Below are positions 35,587 through 44,222 of a stretch of DNA of 64,000 nt, piece after piece; positions within the stretch are counted from its first letter, which is position 1; each line of letters begins with the position of its first letter. The notes below the pieces were generated by a model that saw nothing but the letters and a program-made list of their open reading frames with translations, was not told the origin of the DNA and ran no database searches. Source of the stretch: Halorhabdus sp. CBA1104. Lineage in GTDB: Archaea; Halobacteriota; Halobacteria; Halobacteriales; Haloarculaceae. The stretch covers positions 1,984,001 through 2,048,000 of the forward strand of contig NZ_CP033878.1 in the NCBI RefSeq assembly GCF_009690625.1. Direction: 5' to 3'. The translations under genes were made by a program, and so were the position numbers.

Positions 35587-38500
35587 TTACGCCACGAGGT
35601 CCGTGGCCAACACCTCGACGGGATGGGGTGGATCGTCACTGGCAGTCTCACCTTCGCCGATCTGGTGGCGGCAAGACGCACCAGGGGCGATGACGCGCTC
35701 GCCCGGACTCGACTCGATCTGATCGAACAAGATCTGCCCGACGGCCTGGCTCAACGAGTAATGTTCGGCCTCGTAGCCGAAGGAACCAGCCATCCCACAA
35801 CAGCCGCTGTCGAGATGATCGACTGCAAACCCGACGCGCGACAGCACCGACGACGTGTGATGGTCTTTCTTGACGGCCTTCTGCTGGCAGTGTCCGTGGT
35901 AGGTCAACGTCTCGCCGGTCGGCTCGACGTCGAGTTGCTCGACCAGCCCGTGCGTCTCCAGATACTCGAAGACGCCGTAGGCGTTCTCGGCGAGCGTTTC
36001 GACGTCCGAACCCGAGAGGAGATCCAGATAATCGAGCTGGAACATCACCGCGACGGAGGGTTCGACGCTCACCACGTCCCAGCCCTCGGCGACCCGGGGC
36101 GCGAGCGTATCGACGTTCTCGCGGGCGTGCTCGCGGGCCATATCGAGAAAGCCCTTCGAGTGGGCTGCCCGGCCGCTGTCTTCGACCGCGGCGGGGACCT
36201 CGACGTGGACCCCGGCAGCTTCGAGCACTTCCACGGCAGCTTTGCCGGCCTGGGGCCGGTTGTAATTCGAGAACGTATCGGGAAACAGCAACACCTTGTG
36301 CTTGGCCTCCTCGATGGGGACCTGCGGTCCGCGGTCGGCAAACCAGTCGACGAACGTCTCCCGGTAAAACGTCGGGAAACTCCGTTCGCGAGCGATCCCG
36401 AGAAGTTTCTCCTGGAGGAAGCTCGCTCCGGGCACCGACTGTGCCCAGTTCGAAACCGGCGCGAGTGCACTCCCGAGTGGGAACAGTCGATCGACGTTGG
36501 CAAACAGCTTGTCCCGGAGGCTGGAGCCGTGTTCCTGGTGGTGCTGGTGGACGACTTCGGCTTTGAGCTTGGCCATGTCGACCTCGCTGGGGCAGTCTTT
36601 GGCACAACCTTTACAGCCGATACACAGATCGAGCACCTCCGTGACGAACTCCTCGTCGGTCACGTCGTCGGGCAGGTCGCCACTCATGGCCTGGCGGAGC
36701 ATGTTCGCTCGACCCCGAGTCGAGGTGATCTCTTCCTCGCTTGCCCGGAAGGTGGGACACATCACGCCGCCGGTCGTATCCTGGGGACCGCGACACCCAC
36801 CACAGCCGTGACAGAGTTCGACCATACCCTGCATCCCGTTGTCGTTGTCCCAGTTGAGGGTCGGCTCGAACCCGAGCTCGAAGTCGTAGTCGGGGCTGAA
36901 CCGGAGGTGCTCGGTCATGTCGTGGTCGCCACAGATGTTGCCCGGATTGAGCAACCAGTCGGGATCGAACGCGGTCTTCAGTTCCTCGAAGGTCTCCCAG
37001 AGATCATCGCCGTACAGTTTGCGGTTGAACTGCGAGCGAGCCCGCCCGTCACCGTGTTCGCCAGAGACGCTACCGCCGTACTCGACGACCAGATCGGTCG
37101 CCCCTTCAGCGATAGCCTCGAACTGCTCCATGCCCTCCGTGGTCTTGGTGTTGACCAAGGGCCGGATGTGCAGACAGCCCGGGCCGGCGTGGGCGTAGAA
37201 GGCTGCAAAGGTCCCGACGTCTTCGAGCAACTCCTGGAAGTCCGCGACGTATTCGGGGAGATTCTCCGGCGGGACGGCCGTGTCCTCGATGAAGCTGATG
37301 TGTTTGGCGTCGGTCGTCCGGCCCAGCAAGATTGGGTTGCCGCTCTTGCGGAGTTTCCAGAAGCGCTTGCGCTCGTCGTCGGCGTGGGCCTCCTGAGCGT
37401 CGAAGGCGTAGTGGGGATCGTCGGTGATCTCTGTGGCCCCGTCGCTGGGTTGCAGTTCGCTTTCGCCATCGGGCACACGGTCGGCGATCAGATCGGCGAC
37501 TTTCTGGCGGCCCTCCTGGTCGGTCTCGGCGTAGAATTCGACGAGCAACATCGCCCCCGTCCCCTCGGGAACCATCTCCGCGACGAGCGGGCCGAAATCC
37601 TCGGTTTGCCCCGCAAGCTCCAGCAGTGTCTCGTCGAGCACTTCAAGCGCCGATGGATCGTGTTCGAGGATGACGGCGACGTCTTCCATCGCGGCGACGA
37701 GATCCTCGTAGGCCAGCAATGCGATGGACTTCGTTTCGGGGACCGGCTCCAGGGAGACCTCGGCCTCGGTGATGACGGCGAGGGTACCCTCGCTCCCGGC
37801 CAACAGGCGCGCGAGGTTGACCGTGCCCTCCGCGGCCTCCTCGATCAGCCGATCCAGGTTGTATCCCGAAACGTTGCGTTTCAGGTCCGGGAACCGCTCG
37901 TCGACGGTGTCGGCCTCCTCCTCGAGAATCCGATCGACCTCCGCGTAGATCCGCGATTCGAGGTCGCCGTCCGGATCGGCTCGATCCTGTAGTTCCTCCA
38001 GCGTGACCTCGCCAAATTCCGTGACCGTCCCATCCGCGAGGACGACTTCAACCGAGTCGACGTAGGCGTCGGTCTTGCCGTACTTCAGCGAGTGTGAGCC
38101 GGTAGAGTTGTTGCCGATTGCGCCGGCGACGGCGCTTTTGTCGCCGTAGGCCGGGTCGGGCGCGAATTTGAGATCGTGTTCGGCGAACTCCTTGTTCATG
38201 TCGCCGATGTACGTCCCGGCTTGGACCCGAGCCCGAGCGTTCTCGGGGTCCGTCTCCAGCACCGAGTCCATGTAGCGAGTGAAATCCAGGACCACGGCCT
38301 CGTTGACAGTCTGGCCGGCCAGACTCGTACCCCCACCCCGTGGCAGGACCGGAATCTCCCGTTGGGCACAGTATTCGACGACACTGGCCACGTCGGCCGT
38401 CGATGTCGGGAAGACGACGCCGATGGGCAACACCTCGTAGGCGCTTGCGTCGGTCGCGTACAGTTCCCGTGAATACTCATCGAAGCGGACGTCCCCGTCG

Positions 38501-38634
38501 ATCCGCTCGCGAAGATCCGCGACGAGCCCCGGCCGCTGTACCTCCTCGCTCGTATAGTCATAATCCGCGCGGACGTCCGTAGCCGGATCCGTGTGCTCGG
38601 GTACCCCCGGTCCGACCTGGTTACTCGTTCCCAT
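35587..38634 (-). CDS. FAD-linked D-lactate/glycolate-type dehydrogenase fused to Fe-S subunit
   Basis: A 1015-aa fusion. Residues about 60-560 are a GlcD-type FAD oxidase: LPRGGGTSLAG (about 98-107) and GAIGNNSTGSHSLKYG bind FAD. The second part is GlpC/GlcF-like: CHGCGGC...CP near residue 608 and CIGCKGCAKDCP near 670 are [4Fe-4S] motifs, and two cysteine-rich CCG-type motifs follow (HGHCQQKA and DSGCCGMAGSFG near 945). It oxidises a 2-hydroxyacid, most likely D-lactate, and passes electrons to the membrane quinone pool. The first Fe-S motif has an unusual spacer (CHGCGGCRGPQDTTGGVMCP). Substrate is inferred from family. Confidence 0.88.
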   Translation of the reverse strand: MGTSNQVGPGVPEHTDPATDVRADYDYTSEEVQRPGLVADLRERIDGDVRFDEYSRELYATDASAYEVLPIGVVFPTSTADVASVVEYCAQREIPVLPRGGGTSLAGQTVNEAVVLDFTRYMDSVLETDPENARARVQAGTYIGDMNKEFAEHDLKFAPDPAYGDKSAVAGAIGNNSTGSHSLKYGKTDAYVDSVEVVLADGTVTEFGEVTLEELQDRADPDGDLESRIYAEVDRILEEEADTVDERFPDLKRNVSGYNLDRLIEEAAEGTVNLARLLAGSEGTLAVITEAEVSLEPVPETKSIALLAYEDLVAAMEDVAVILEHDPSALEVLDETLLELAGQTEDFGPLVAEMVPEGTGAMLLVEFYAETDQEGRQKVADLIADRVPDGESELQPSDGATEITDDPHYAFDAQEAHADDERKRFWKLRKSGNPILLGRTTDAKHISFIEDTAVPPENLPEYVADFQELLEDVGTFAAFYAHAGPGCLHIRPLVNTKTTEGMEQFEAIAEGATDLVVEYGGSVSGEHGDGRARSQFNRKLYGDDLWETFEELKTAFDPDWLLNPGNICGDHDMTEHLRFSPDYDFELGFEPTLNWDNDNGMQGMVELCHGCGGCRGPQDTTGGVMCPTFRASEEEITSTRGRANMLRQAMSGDLPDDVTDEEFVTEVLDLCIGCKGCAKDCPSEVDMAKLKAEVVHQHHQEHGSSLRDKLFANVDRLFPLGSALAPVSNWAQSVPGASFLQEKLLGIARERSFPTFYRETFVDWFADRGPQVPIEEAKHKVLLFPDTFSNYNRPQAGKAAVEVLEAAGVHVEVPAAVEDSGRAAHSKGFLDMAREHARENVDTLAPRVAEGWDVVSVEPSVAVMFQLDYLDLLSGSDVETLAENAYGVFEYLETHGLVEQLDVEPTGETLTYHGHCQQKAVKKDHHTSSVLSRVGFAVDHLDSGCCGMAGSFGYEAEHYSLSQAVGQILFDQIESSPGERVIAPGASCRHQIGEGETASDDPPHPVEVLATDLVA

Positions 38635-38730
38635 GGGAGTAGGCTACGACCCAACCGAGATATATGTCACGCTCTCGGCGCGGCGGGTGTCACTGACCGA
38701 ACAGGGAACGGTGGCCGCGGCCGTTGCCGT

Positions 38731-40233
38731 CTATCCAGCAGAGGGAGCCTCCTCGCTAGCGGACTCCTCGCCACTGGACTCTTCGATGACGGCCTCTTTC
38801 CACGTCCCACGAGTAAACCACAACACGGCGACGATCCCACCGATGACGTCACCGGCCGCGAAGCCGATCCAGATACCCAGTTCGCCGAGCATCCCTGGAT
38901 CGACCGCGAGCAGGTACACGAGCGGGACACGACCGAGCCACAGCGCGACGATCGAGAGGACCATCGCGATTCGGGTGTTGCCCGCACCGCGGAACGCCCC
39001 CAGAATGACCTGAAACAGGCCCATAAAGCCAAACTCGAAGGCCCTGACTTGCAGGTACGTCGCCGCGAACGCGAGCGTAACTGCCGCTTTTTCAGTCCCG
39101 GTCCCGAGGAACACGCCGACGATCTGCTCGGGGAAGATGAAAGCCACCACGGCCGCGACCAACAGCACGCCGACAGCGACTTTCGAGGCGAGCCAGGTGG
39201 CCCGTTCGGCCCGCTCGGGCTTGCCGGCCCCGAGGTTCTGGCCGACCATGGTGTTGGTCGCCCGACCCAGCCCCATCGACGGCAGGAACACGATCGTCCC
39301 GATGCGATTCGTGAGGCCGTAGGCGGCCACGACCGCGGGCGAGAACATCGAAACCATCGCCGTCATCGTGATCTGTCCCAGCGCTGCGGCCGATTGCTCG
39401 GCCGTCGTCGGCAAGCCCAGGTCGACGATATCCCGGATGACACGCAGATCCGGCCACAGGTGGCGGATCTCGACAGCCGGGCCGTACCCGCCAAAGAACA
39501 GCAGCGCGATCCCGACGACGGCTGCCAGCCCGCGCGAGGAGACCGTCGCGATGGCTGCACCCTCGATGCCGAGGCCGCCAAAGGCCGTCAGGTCGGCCAG
39601 CGTCGCACCGATCGCGTCGAGACCGGGCGGGTAGAACAGTGGGTTGTCGGCGAACCCGAAGATGAGGATGGGATCGATAACGAGGTTCAGTGCGACGCTG
39701 CCGGCCATGACGTACATCGGCGTCTTCGTGTCGCCGTACCCACGCATCACCGTCGAGAACACGAAGAAGGTAAACAGGAACGGCAACCCGAGGTAGAACA
39801 CTTCCATGTAGTCGTTGGCCATCGGGATGATCCGCTCGGTCGTCGCCGCCCCGGACGGCAGCAAGGCGAGCAACTGGTCGGACAACAAAAAGCCCGTGAT
39901 GCCCAGAATCGCGGCCATACTGATGACGAAGGTCAACTGGTTGCCCGTCACTTTGCCGGCCGAGCCATCGCTGTCAGCACCGGTGTACTGGGCAACGAGG
40001 ATCGCGCCGGCGGAGTTGAACCCGCCAGCGATCGAAATAAAGAGAAAAATGAGGGGCCAGGCGATGCTCAGCGCACCGACGGCGTCGGTCGAGTAGTGGC
40101 CCAGCCAGATCGTATCTGTCACGTTGTAGGCGACGTTCAGCAGTTGAAAGACCACCAGCGGCCAGGCGATAGAGAGCATCGGGCGGATAAGCGTCCCCTC
40201 GGTGATATCGCTCTGGGACTCAGACTTCTCCAC
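38731..40233 (-). CDS. MATE family multidrug/sodium efflux transporter
   Basis: A 500-aa integral membrane protein with about 12 helices in two homologous halves, the multidrug and toxin extrusion layout. The opening, MLSIAWPLVVFQLLNVAYNVTDTIWLGHY, is typical. I place the start at GTG 40233 because TTTAATA at 40258-40264 lies 25 nt upstream, as for leaderless mRNA; an ATG at 40317 would add 28 hydrophilic residues lying across that TATA box. A decayed copy of the same N-terminus lies 1.8 kb away. Confidence 0.9.
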   Translation of the reverse strand: MEKSESQSDITEGTLIRPMLSIAWPLVVFQLLNVAYNVTDTIWLGHYSTDAVGALSIAWPLIFLFISIAGGFNSAGAILVAQYTGADSDGSAGKVTGNQLTFVISMAAILGITGFLLSDQLLALLPSGAATTERIIPMANDYMEVFYLGLPFLFTFFVFSTVMRGYGDTKTPMYVMAGSVALNLVIDPILIFGFADNPLFYPPGLDAIGATLADLTAFGGLGIEGAAIATVSSRGLAAVVGIALLFFGGYGPAVEIRHLWPDLRVIRDIVDLGLPTTAEQSAAALGQITMTAMVSMFSPAVVAAYGLTNRIGTIVFLPSMGLGRATNTMVGQNLGAGKPERAERATWLASKVAVGVLLVAAVVAFIFPEQIVGVFLGTGTEKAAVTLAFAATYLQVRAFEFGFMGLFQVILGAFRGAGNTRIAMVLSIVALWLGRVPLVYLLAVDPGMLGELGIWIGFAAGDVIGGIVAVLWFTRGTWKEAVIEESSGEESASEEAPSAG

Positions 40234-40257
40234 GAAGAAATAGTTCACCCGCTGTGG

Positions 40258-40264
40258 TTTAATA
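40258..40264 (-). promoter_or_regulatory. TATA box of the MATE gene
   Basis: TTTAATA (TATTAAA in gene direction) 25 nt before GTG 40233. It supports the shorter start. Confidence 0.55.
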
Positions 40265-40474
40265 CTCTTCGGATCGTTGCCGTCCGGGTGTTCGCCGGTC
40301 GTCGGTCCCCCCCGCAAACAGTCACTGGCCGTGGAATCCTCTCCGCAAACAGCCAGTCGGTATCCTCCGGGAGGTTGACAAAGTGCGTTCGAACGAGGTC
40401 AAAAGCGATTCCGCAACCAGCTAGACGGTGTGTGCCTTCGACCGTATTCGTCTCCAATCGTGGTCGCCCCTGTC

Positions 40475-41842
40475 TCAGATGTCGTTCTCGAAGTAGTCAC
40501 GAGTGGGCCAGGTGTCGACGTTGCGAGTGGCTCGGAGGAGGGTTCGCTGGGCGGCCACGTTGAACTGTTCGAACAGCTGGTCCGGTGACCGTCCGTTGAA
40601 CAGGGCGAGGAGGGTTCGTGAGTTGGTCCGGTCGTGTGCGAGGAAGGCGTAACTGCCGGGCAGCGATCCGTTATGCCAGAGCAGCGTCCCGTCCCCACTG
40701 CGATCGACGAACCAGCCCAGGCCGTAGTACTGATCGGCACCGTCCCAGTGGCTCACGTCCGGGCGAGCGAACATTTGCTCCCTGGTTTCGACGTCGAGTA
40801 CGTCCGGGACACCACCCAGCCCATCGATGCCACGGACGAACCGCAACAGGTCCGGGGCCGATCCGACCCACCCGCCGTCGGCGTCCAGGGCTTCTCCCAG
40901 GACTCCGGCGCCGTAGGGACGCGGAACCTCCCCTTCACCGGGGAACGGGGACTCGACCGTGGCGTGACTCAGATAGCTGACCTCCTCTGCGCGGAGGTTC
41001 GTCTTTCGGGTCGCACCGATGGCGACATCCCCCGCGCCGAGCGGTTCCAGAATGGTCTCCCGGACGTGACGCTCGTAGTCCTCGCCGGTGACACCCTCGA
41101 TAACACGGCCAAGGACGCAGTAGCCCAAATTAGCGTACTGGAATTGGGTGCCGGGATCGTAGCCGAGGTCCCGGTCGAGCGCGAATTCGATCGTCGTTTC
41201 GGCGCTGGCTGGCGGCGTTGTCCCTTGGGCTTTGGCCACCTTGGTCGGCGCGAATACCGGATCGAACCCGATCGTCCCGCGGTCCCAGCCAGCCGTATGG
41301 GCGAGAAGTTGGCGGACCGTGATCTCCTCGACACGGGGATCGGCCGGTCCCTCGGCCGGGAGCAGGTCCGAACGGATCTCGAAGGCCCGATCGTCGAGCG
41401 ACAGTGTCCCCTTCTCGACGAGATCAAGGGTTGCGACGGCGGTGATCGGCTTCGAGAGGCTGCCGATGCGGAATGGGGCCGCCGGGCGGACGGGTTCGTC
41501 GCTGTCCGGGCCGACGGTTCCGTATCCGCGCGTGAACACGAGTTGTTCCCGCTCCATCACCGCTACCGTCGCGCCCGGAATTCCCCATTCCGCCAGCAAC
41601 GGCGGAAGTGCCTCGTCGAAGGTCTCGACGCCGCCCGGCTGACCGGTCTTCGGGATCGTTTCGGCCCGGGCTGTCGTCTCGGTCCCACTGTGCGTCGGCG
41701 TCGCTGTAGTGGTCCCCATCGGTGCGGTCGTGTCGCTGGGTCCGCTGTTGGTCGGTGACGTCGTCGCGTCCGAACAGCCGGCGAGTCCGGCGATTGCCGT
41801 CCCGAGGCTCACGAGCACCGATCGTCTGGAGGGCTTTCCCAT
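40475..41842 (-). CDS. Beta-lactamase-fold serine hydrolase lipoprotein (class C / PBP4* type)
   Basis: A 455-aa exported lipoprotein: lipobox LAGC with Cys23 after a short hydrophobic segment, then an S/T-rich linker. The catalytic SxxK is Ser128-Lys131 (GSLSKP), the second motif is YANLGY, and the third is HNG in LWHNGSLPG. Archaea have no peptidoglycan, so an esterase or D-peptidase role outside the cell is more likely than antibiotic resistance. No operon partner is evident. Confidence 0.88.
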   Translation of the reverse strand: MGKPSRRSVLVSLGTAIAGLAGCSDATTSPTNSGPSDTTAPMGTTTATPTHSGTETTARAETIPKTGQPGGVETFDEALPPLLAEWGIPGATVAVMEREQLVFTRGYGTVGPDSDEPVRPAAPFRIGSLSKPITAVATLDLVEKGTLSLDDRAFEIRSDLLPAEGPADPRVEEITVRQLLAHTAGWDRGTIGFDPVFAPTKVAKAQGTTPPASAETTIEFALDRDLGYDPGTQFQYANLGYCVLGRVIEGVTGEDYERHVRETILEPLGAGDVAIGATRKTNLRAEEVSYLSHATVESPFPGEGEVPRPYGAGVLGEALDADGGWVGSAPDLLRFVRGIDGLGGVPDVLDVETREQMFARPDVSHWDGADQYYGLGWFVDRSGDGTLLWHNGSLPGSYAFLAHDRTNSRTLLALFNGRSPDQLFEQFNVAAQRTLLRATRNVDTWPTRDYFENDI

Positions 41843-42036
41843 ACGTACACCGTGACCCCAAGATGCGCTTCAAGGTTTGGAACGCGGAAAAATGGCTCCG
41901 TTGGCTATTGACACCTGTCGGCGAGTCATCGTGGACATGGAGAGCAAAGACGCCTCGGGCGAGTGGACAGCGATCGGGCCAGGACATGTGGCGTCGACCC
42001 TCCGCTCACAGCGACCAGCATCGCCGAGGATTTGCC

Positions 42037-42208
42037 ACTGGACAGCGCGCCGACGGCGTCGGCCAAGTACTGGCCCAGCCAGATCGCATCTGTCACGCGA
42101 TAGGCGCCGTGCAGCAGGCGAAAGACCACCAACGGGCCACACAATAGTGAATACTGGACAGGTGAGCGTGTCCTCGGCGATATCGCGTTGGGACTTGGAC
42201 GTATCTAC
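42037..42208 (-). pseudogene. Truncated MATE transporter pseudogene
   Basis: Minus-strand sequence translates to VDTSKSQRDIAEDTLTCP, then VVFRLLHGAYRVTDAIWLGQY and LADAVGALS in a shifted frame. This matches residues 1-56 of the intact MATE at 38731-40233 (VEKSESQSDITEGTLIRP, VVFQLLNVAYNVTDTIWLGHY, STDAVGALS). Nothing of the remaining 440 residues is left. It is an old partial duplication with at least one frameshift. Confidence 0.75.
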
Positions 42209-42370
42209 GAAAGATGATTTTTCGCCTGATTTCACTCCTCTTCGGATCGACTCCCGACGGCCGGCTTCAGTCTCGCTCGTACCCCCGTCGGGCGGGATTG
42301 CACGGGCGGATCTGACTCCGGTGCCTGGCTGACCGCCACGTTGATTACGGTTTCGGCCGGACGTGTGGGC

Positions 42371-42832
42371 ATGGCACGACACTTGGTTGTCGTCATGGAC
42401 GGCAACGAGCGAGAGATCGAGCTGCTGGAGACGGCGACGGCGTTCAGTGACTGTCGTGGAGCGGAGTTGCTGGTGTTGCGTACCGCTTCCCCGGCAGACT
42501 ACGATCAGATGGCAGAGACCATGGAGACGATCGGTGAGGTCGAACAACGGAGTTACTCCGACGACGAACTCCGGGAGGGGCTGAAAAGCGATGCCAGGAA
42601 GGCAGCCGAGGAAGCCACCGACGGAACTGACGTGACTGCCGAGGTGCGCCTGGCTATCGTCGACGACGACGAGCGTGCCGAGACGATCCTCTCGACAGCC
42701 AGAGACAACGACTGTGAACACGTATTCCTCGTCGGGCAGCGACGCTCACCGACCGGCAAAGCGTTGTTCGGCGACGTCACCCAGGAGGTTATCCTGAACT
42801 TCGACGGAGAGATTACGCTCTCGATGGAGTGA
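42371..42832 (+). CDS. Universal stress protein (UspA-like)
   Basis: A 153-aa cytoplasmic protein with a Rossmann-like alpha/beta fold. It begins MARHLVVVMDGN and ends with the nucleotide-binding type segment VFLVGQRRSPTGKALFGDVTQEVIL. Haloarchaea carry many copies; the exact role is unknown. ATG 42371 gives the normal first beta strand. Nothing around it suggests an operon. Confidence 0.85.
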   Translation: MARHLVVVMDGNEREIELLETATAFSDCRGAELLVLRTASPADYDQMAETMETIGEVEQRSYSDDELREGLKSDARKAAEEATDGTDVTAEVRLAIVDDDERAETILSTARDNDCEHVFLVGQRRSPTGKALFGDVTQEVILNFDGEITLSME

Positions 42833-42953
42833 TCGGCTCCTGAACGCCACGTCAGCGACCGTCGCCGTCGAGCCCAGGTGGGCAGCCACAGAGAACCCCT
42901 TCGAGATTGCCCCTTCTGTAAGTTCTTTTTGTCAGGCCATCGATTCGTCGGCC

Positions 42954-43097
42954 ATGGCAACGAGTGTGTCATCCCTCTCGGCGTGTCCGGCATGTGGCAG
43001 CGGCGACCGCGAACGAGTCAGCACCGATCAGGTCCCGGGCGGCATCGACTGGCGCTATTTCGCCTGTGAGGCGTGTGGCCACGAGTGGCGAGCCTGA
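42954..43097 (+). CDS. 47-residue zinc-ribbon protein
   Basis: A very short reading frame, ATG 42954 to TGA 43097. Cysteine pairs CPACG at residues 11-15 and CEACG at 38-42 are spaced like a single zinc ribbon, and the C-terminus HEWRA and FACEACGHEW motif are typical of haloarchaeal and phage zinc-ribbon microproteins. Haloarchaea express many such proteins, several with regulatory roles. Function here unknown. Confidence 0.7.
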   Translation: MATSVSSLSACPACGSGDRERVSTDQVPGGIDWRYFACEACGHEWRA

Positions 43098-43172
43098 CGG
43101 GATCTGGGCTCGATATCACCGACACACTCGCCGATCACGGGAGTTTTGCCTCCGGTCGCCGTTGCCCTGTGT

Positions 43173-43934
43173 ATGACCGACAGCCACGGGCCAGGGCGGC
43201 GCCCGGGAGGGATCGTCGCCCGATATACGTCCGCCGACCTGCCACAACGGGGTGACGCCCCACGCTACGTCGCGCCGTTGCCCGCGTGGCTCGAAGACGT
43301 TGGTTTGGGACTTGCCTGGCCGATCGCCATCGTCAATCTCGTTGGCACTGTCTTTGGGGTCTGGTACTACGCCGGTCGACCACTGGACGTCACCCCGCCG
43401 CTGATCGAAGGGCAACTCGGCGCGGCGCCACTTGCAGCTTGGCCGCTGATCCCCGACAGCCCCGTGGCGACGCTGTTGATCGGGCTCTCGTTGATCGCCT
43501 GGCGACTCGATCTCGACGTCGATTGGCTGCACGTGCTGGCCTTTTTTGGCTGTATCAAGCTCGGATTCTGGACCCCGTTTGTCCAGCTATTTCTCAACGG
43601 CCCTGAGGGGATCGCTACCTGGCTGTACGTCTTCCTGATCGGCAGTCACCTGGCGATGGCTCTCGAAGCGTTCGTCATCCACCGCTACGCTACCTTCAGC
43701 TTGCCCGCGATCGGCCTCGCCGTCGGCTGGTACGGGCTGAACGATCTCGTCGACTACTTCTGGCCGGTACTGGACGGGCCACATCACACCTGGCTGCGGG
43801 CCGAACCCTACGTCAATGGCGCCTTCGACCACACTGTCGCCGCCCACCACCTCGCCGCTATCGGGGCGGTTGGATTGACCGTCCTCGCGACGGTGCTTGC
43901 GCTCTTGACCCACCGTATCAAACAACGGGAGTGA
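43173..43934 (+). CDS. DUF1405-like integral membrane protein
   Basis: A 253-aa protein with about six to seven membrane helices (for example LGLAWPIAIVNLVGTVFGVWYYAG and GWYGLNDLVDYFWPVL). The length, helix pattern and the GWYGLNDLVDY segment recall the DUF1405 family of bacteria and haloarchaea, whose function is unknown. ATG 43173 is preferred over 43146 since it removes an odd nine-residue extension. No clear neighbours in common pathway. Confidence 0.7.
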   Translation: MTDSHGPGRRPGGIVARYTSADLPQRGDAPRYVAPLPAWLEDVGLGLAWPIAIVNLVGTVFGVWYYAGRPLDVTPPLIEGQLGAAPLAAWPLIPDSPVATLLIGLSLIAWRLDLDVDWLHVLAFFGCIKLGFWTPFVQLFLNGPEGIATWLYVFLIGSHLAMALEAFVIHRYATFSLPAIGLAVGWYGLNDLVDYFWPVLDGPHHTWLRAEPYVNGAFDHTVAAHHLAAIGAVGLTVLATVLALLTHRIKQRE

Positions 43935-43955
43935 ACGCCCAGAAACGAGTCGTGG

Positions 43956-44147
43956 TCAGTGCCCGGCGCGATACTCGCCGTGTTTGACGCCCAGCAACAG
44001 CGTCACCAGGCCAAAGACAGCCAGCCCGCCCGAGACCATCGCGACAGTGCTCGTTTGCATGGGGCTCATCACGGTACCACCGATCAAGACGGCCAGGAGG
44101 ACCAGAAAGGCAATACCGGTCGTCGTGCCGTCGAATTCGAGTGCCAT
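43956..44147 (-). CDS. Small haloarchaeal membrane protein
   Basis: A 63-aa protein with two hydrophobic segments and a C-terminal GVKHGEYRAGH that I remember as recurrent in haloarchaeal small membrane proteins. It lies 75 nt downstream of valS on the same strand. Function unknown. Confidence 0.65.
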   Translation of the reverse strand: MALEFDGTTTGIAFLVLLAVLIGGTVMSPMQTSTVAMVSGGLAVFGLVTLLLGVKHGEYRAGH

Positions 44148-44222
44148 CGAGTCGGCCTACGGGTTCGACGGATAACCCACGTCGGGAAGCGGCGAAGGCT
44201 GTCGGGAGTTATCGGCCAGTGT

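Noticed and set aside
35623-37992. A 789-codon open frame antisense to the FAD/Fe-S dehydrogenase
   Set aside because: It is the mirror frame typical of GC-rich genes; the minus strand carries all family motifs without a break.
40245-40457. A 70-codon minus-strand frame upstream of the MATE start
   Set aside because: It overlaps the MATE promoter, has weaker third-position GC than nearby genes and matches nothing I recognise. It could be a gene remnant but evidence is too thin.
38593-40563. A 656-codon plus-strand frame over the MATE gene
   Set aside because: It is rich in R, D and H with no domain pattern, and is the antisense of a well-defined membrane protein.
41870-42721. Minus-strand frame of 283 codons across the universal stress protein gene
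   Set aside because: Only its part at about 42130-42208 matches the MATE N-terminus, which I report as pseudogene; the rest is antisense to the UspA-like gene.
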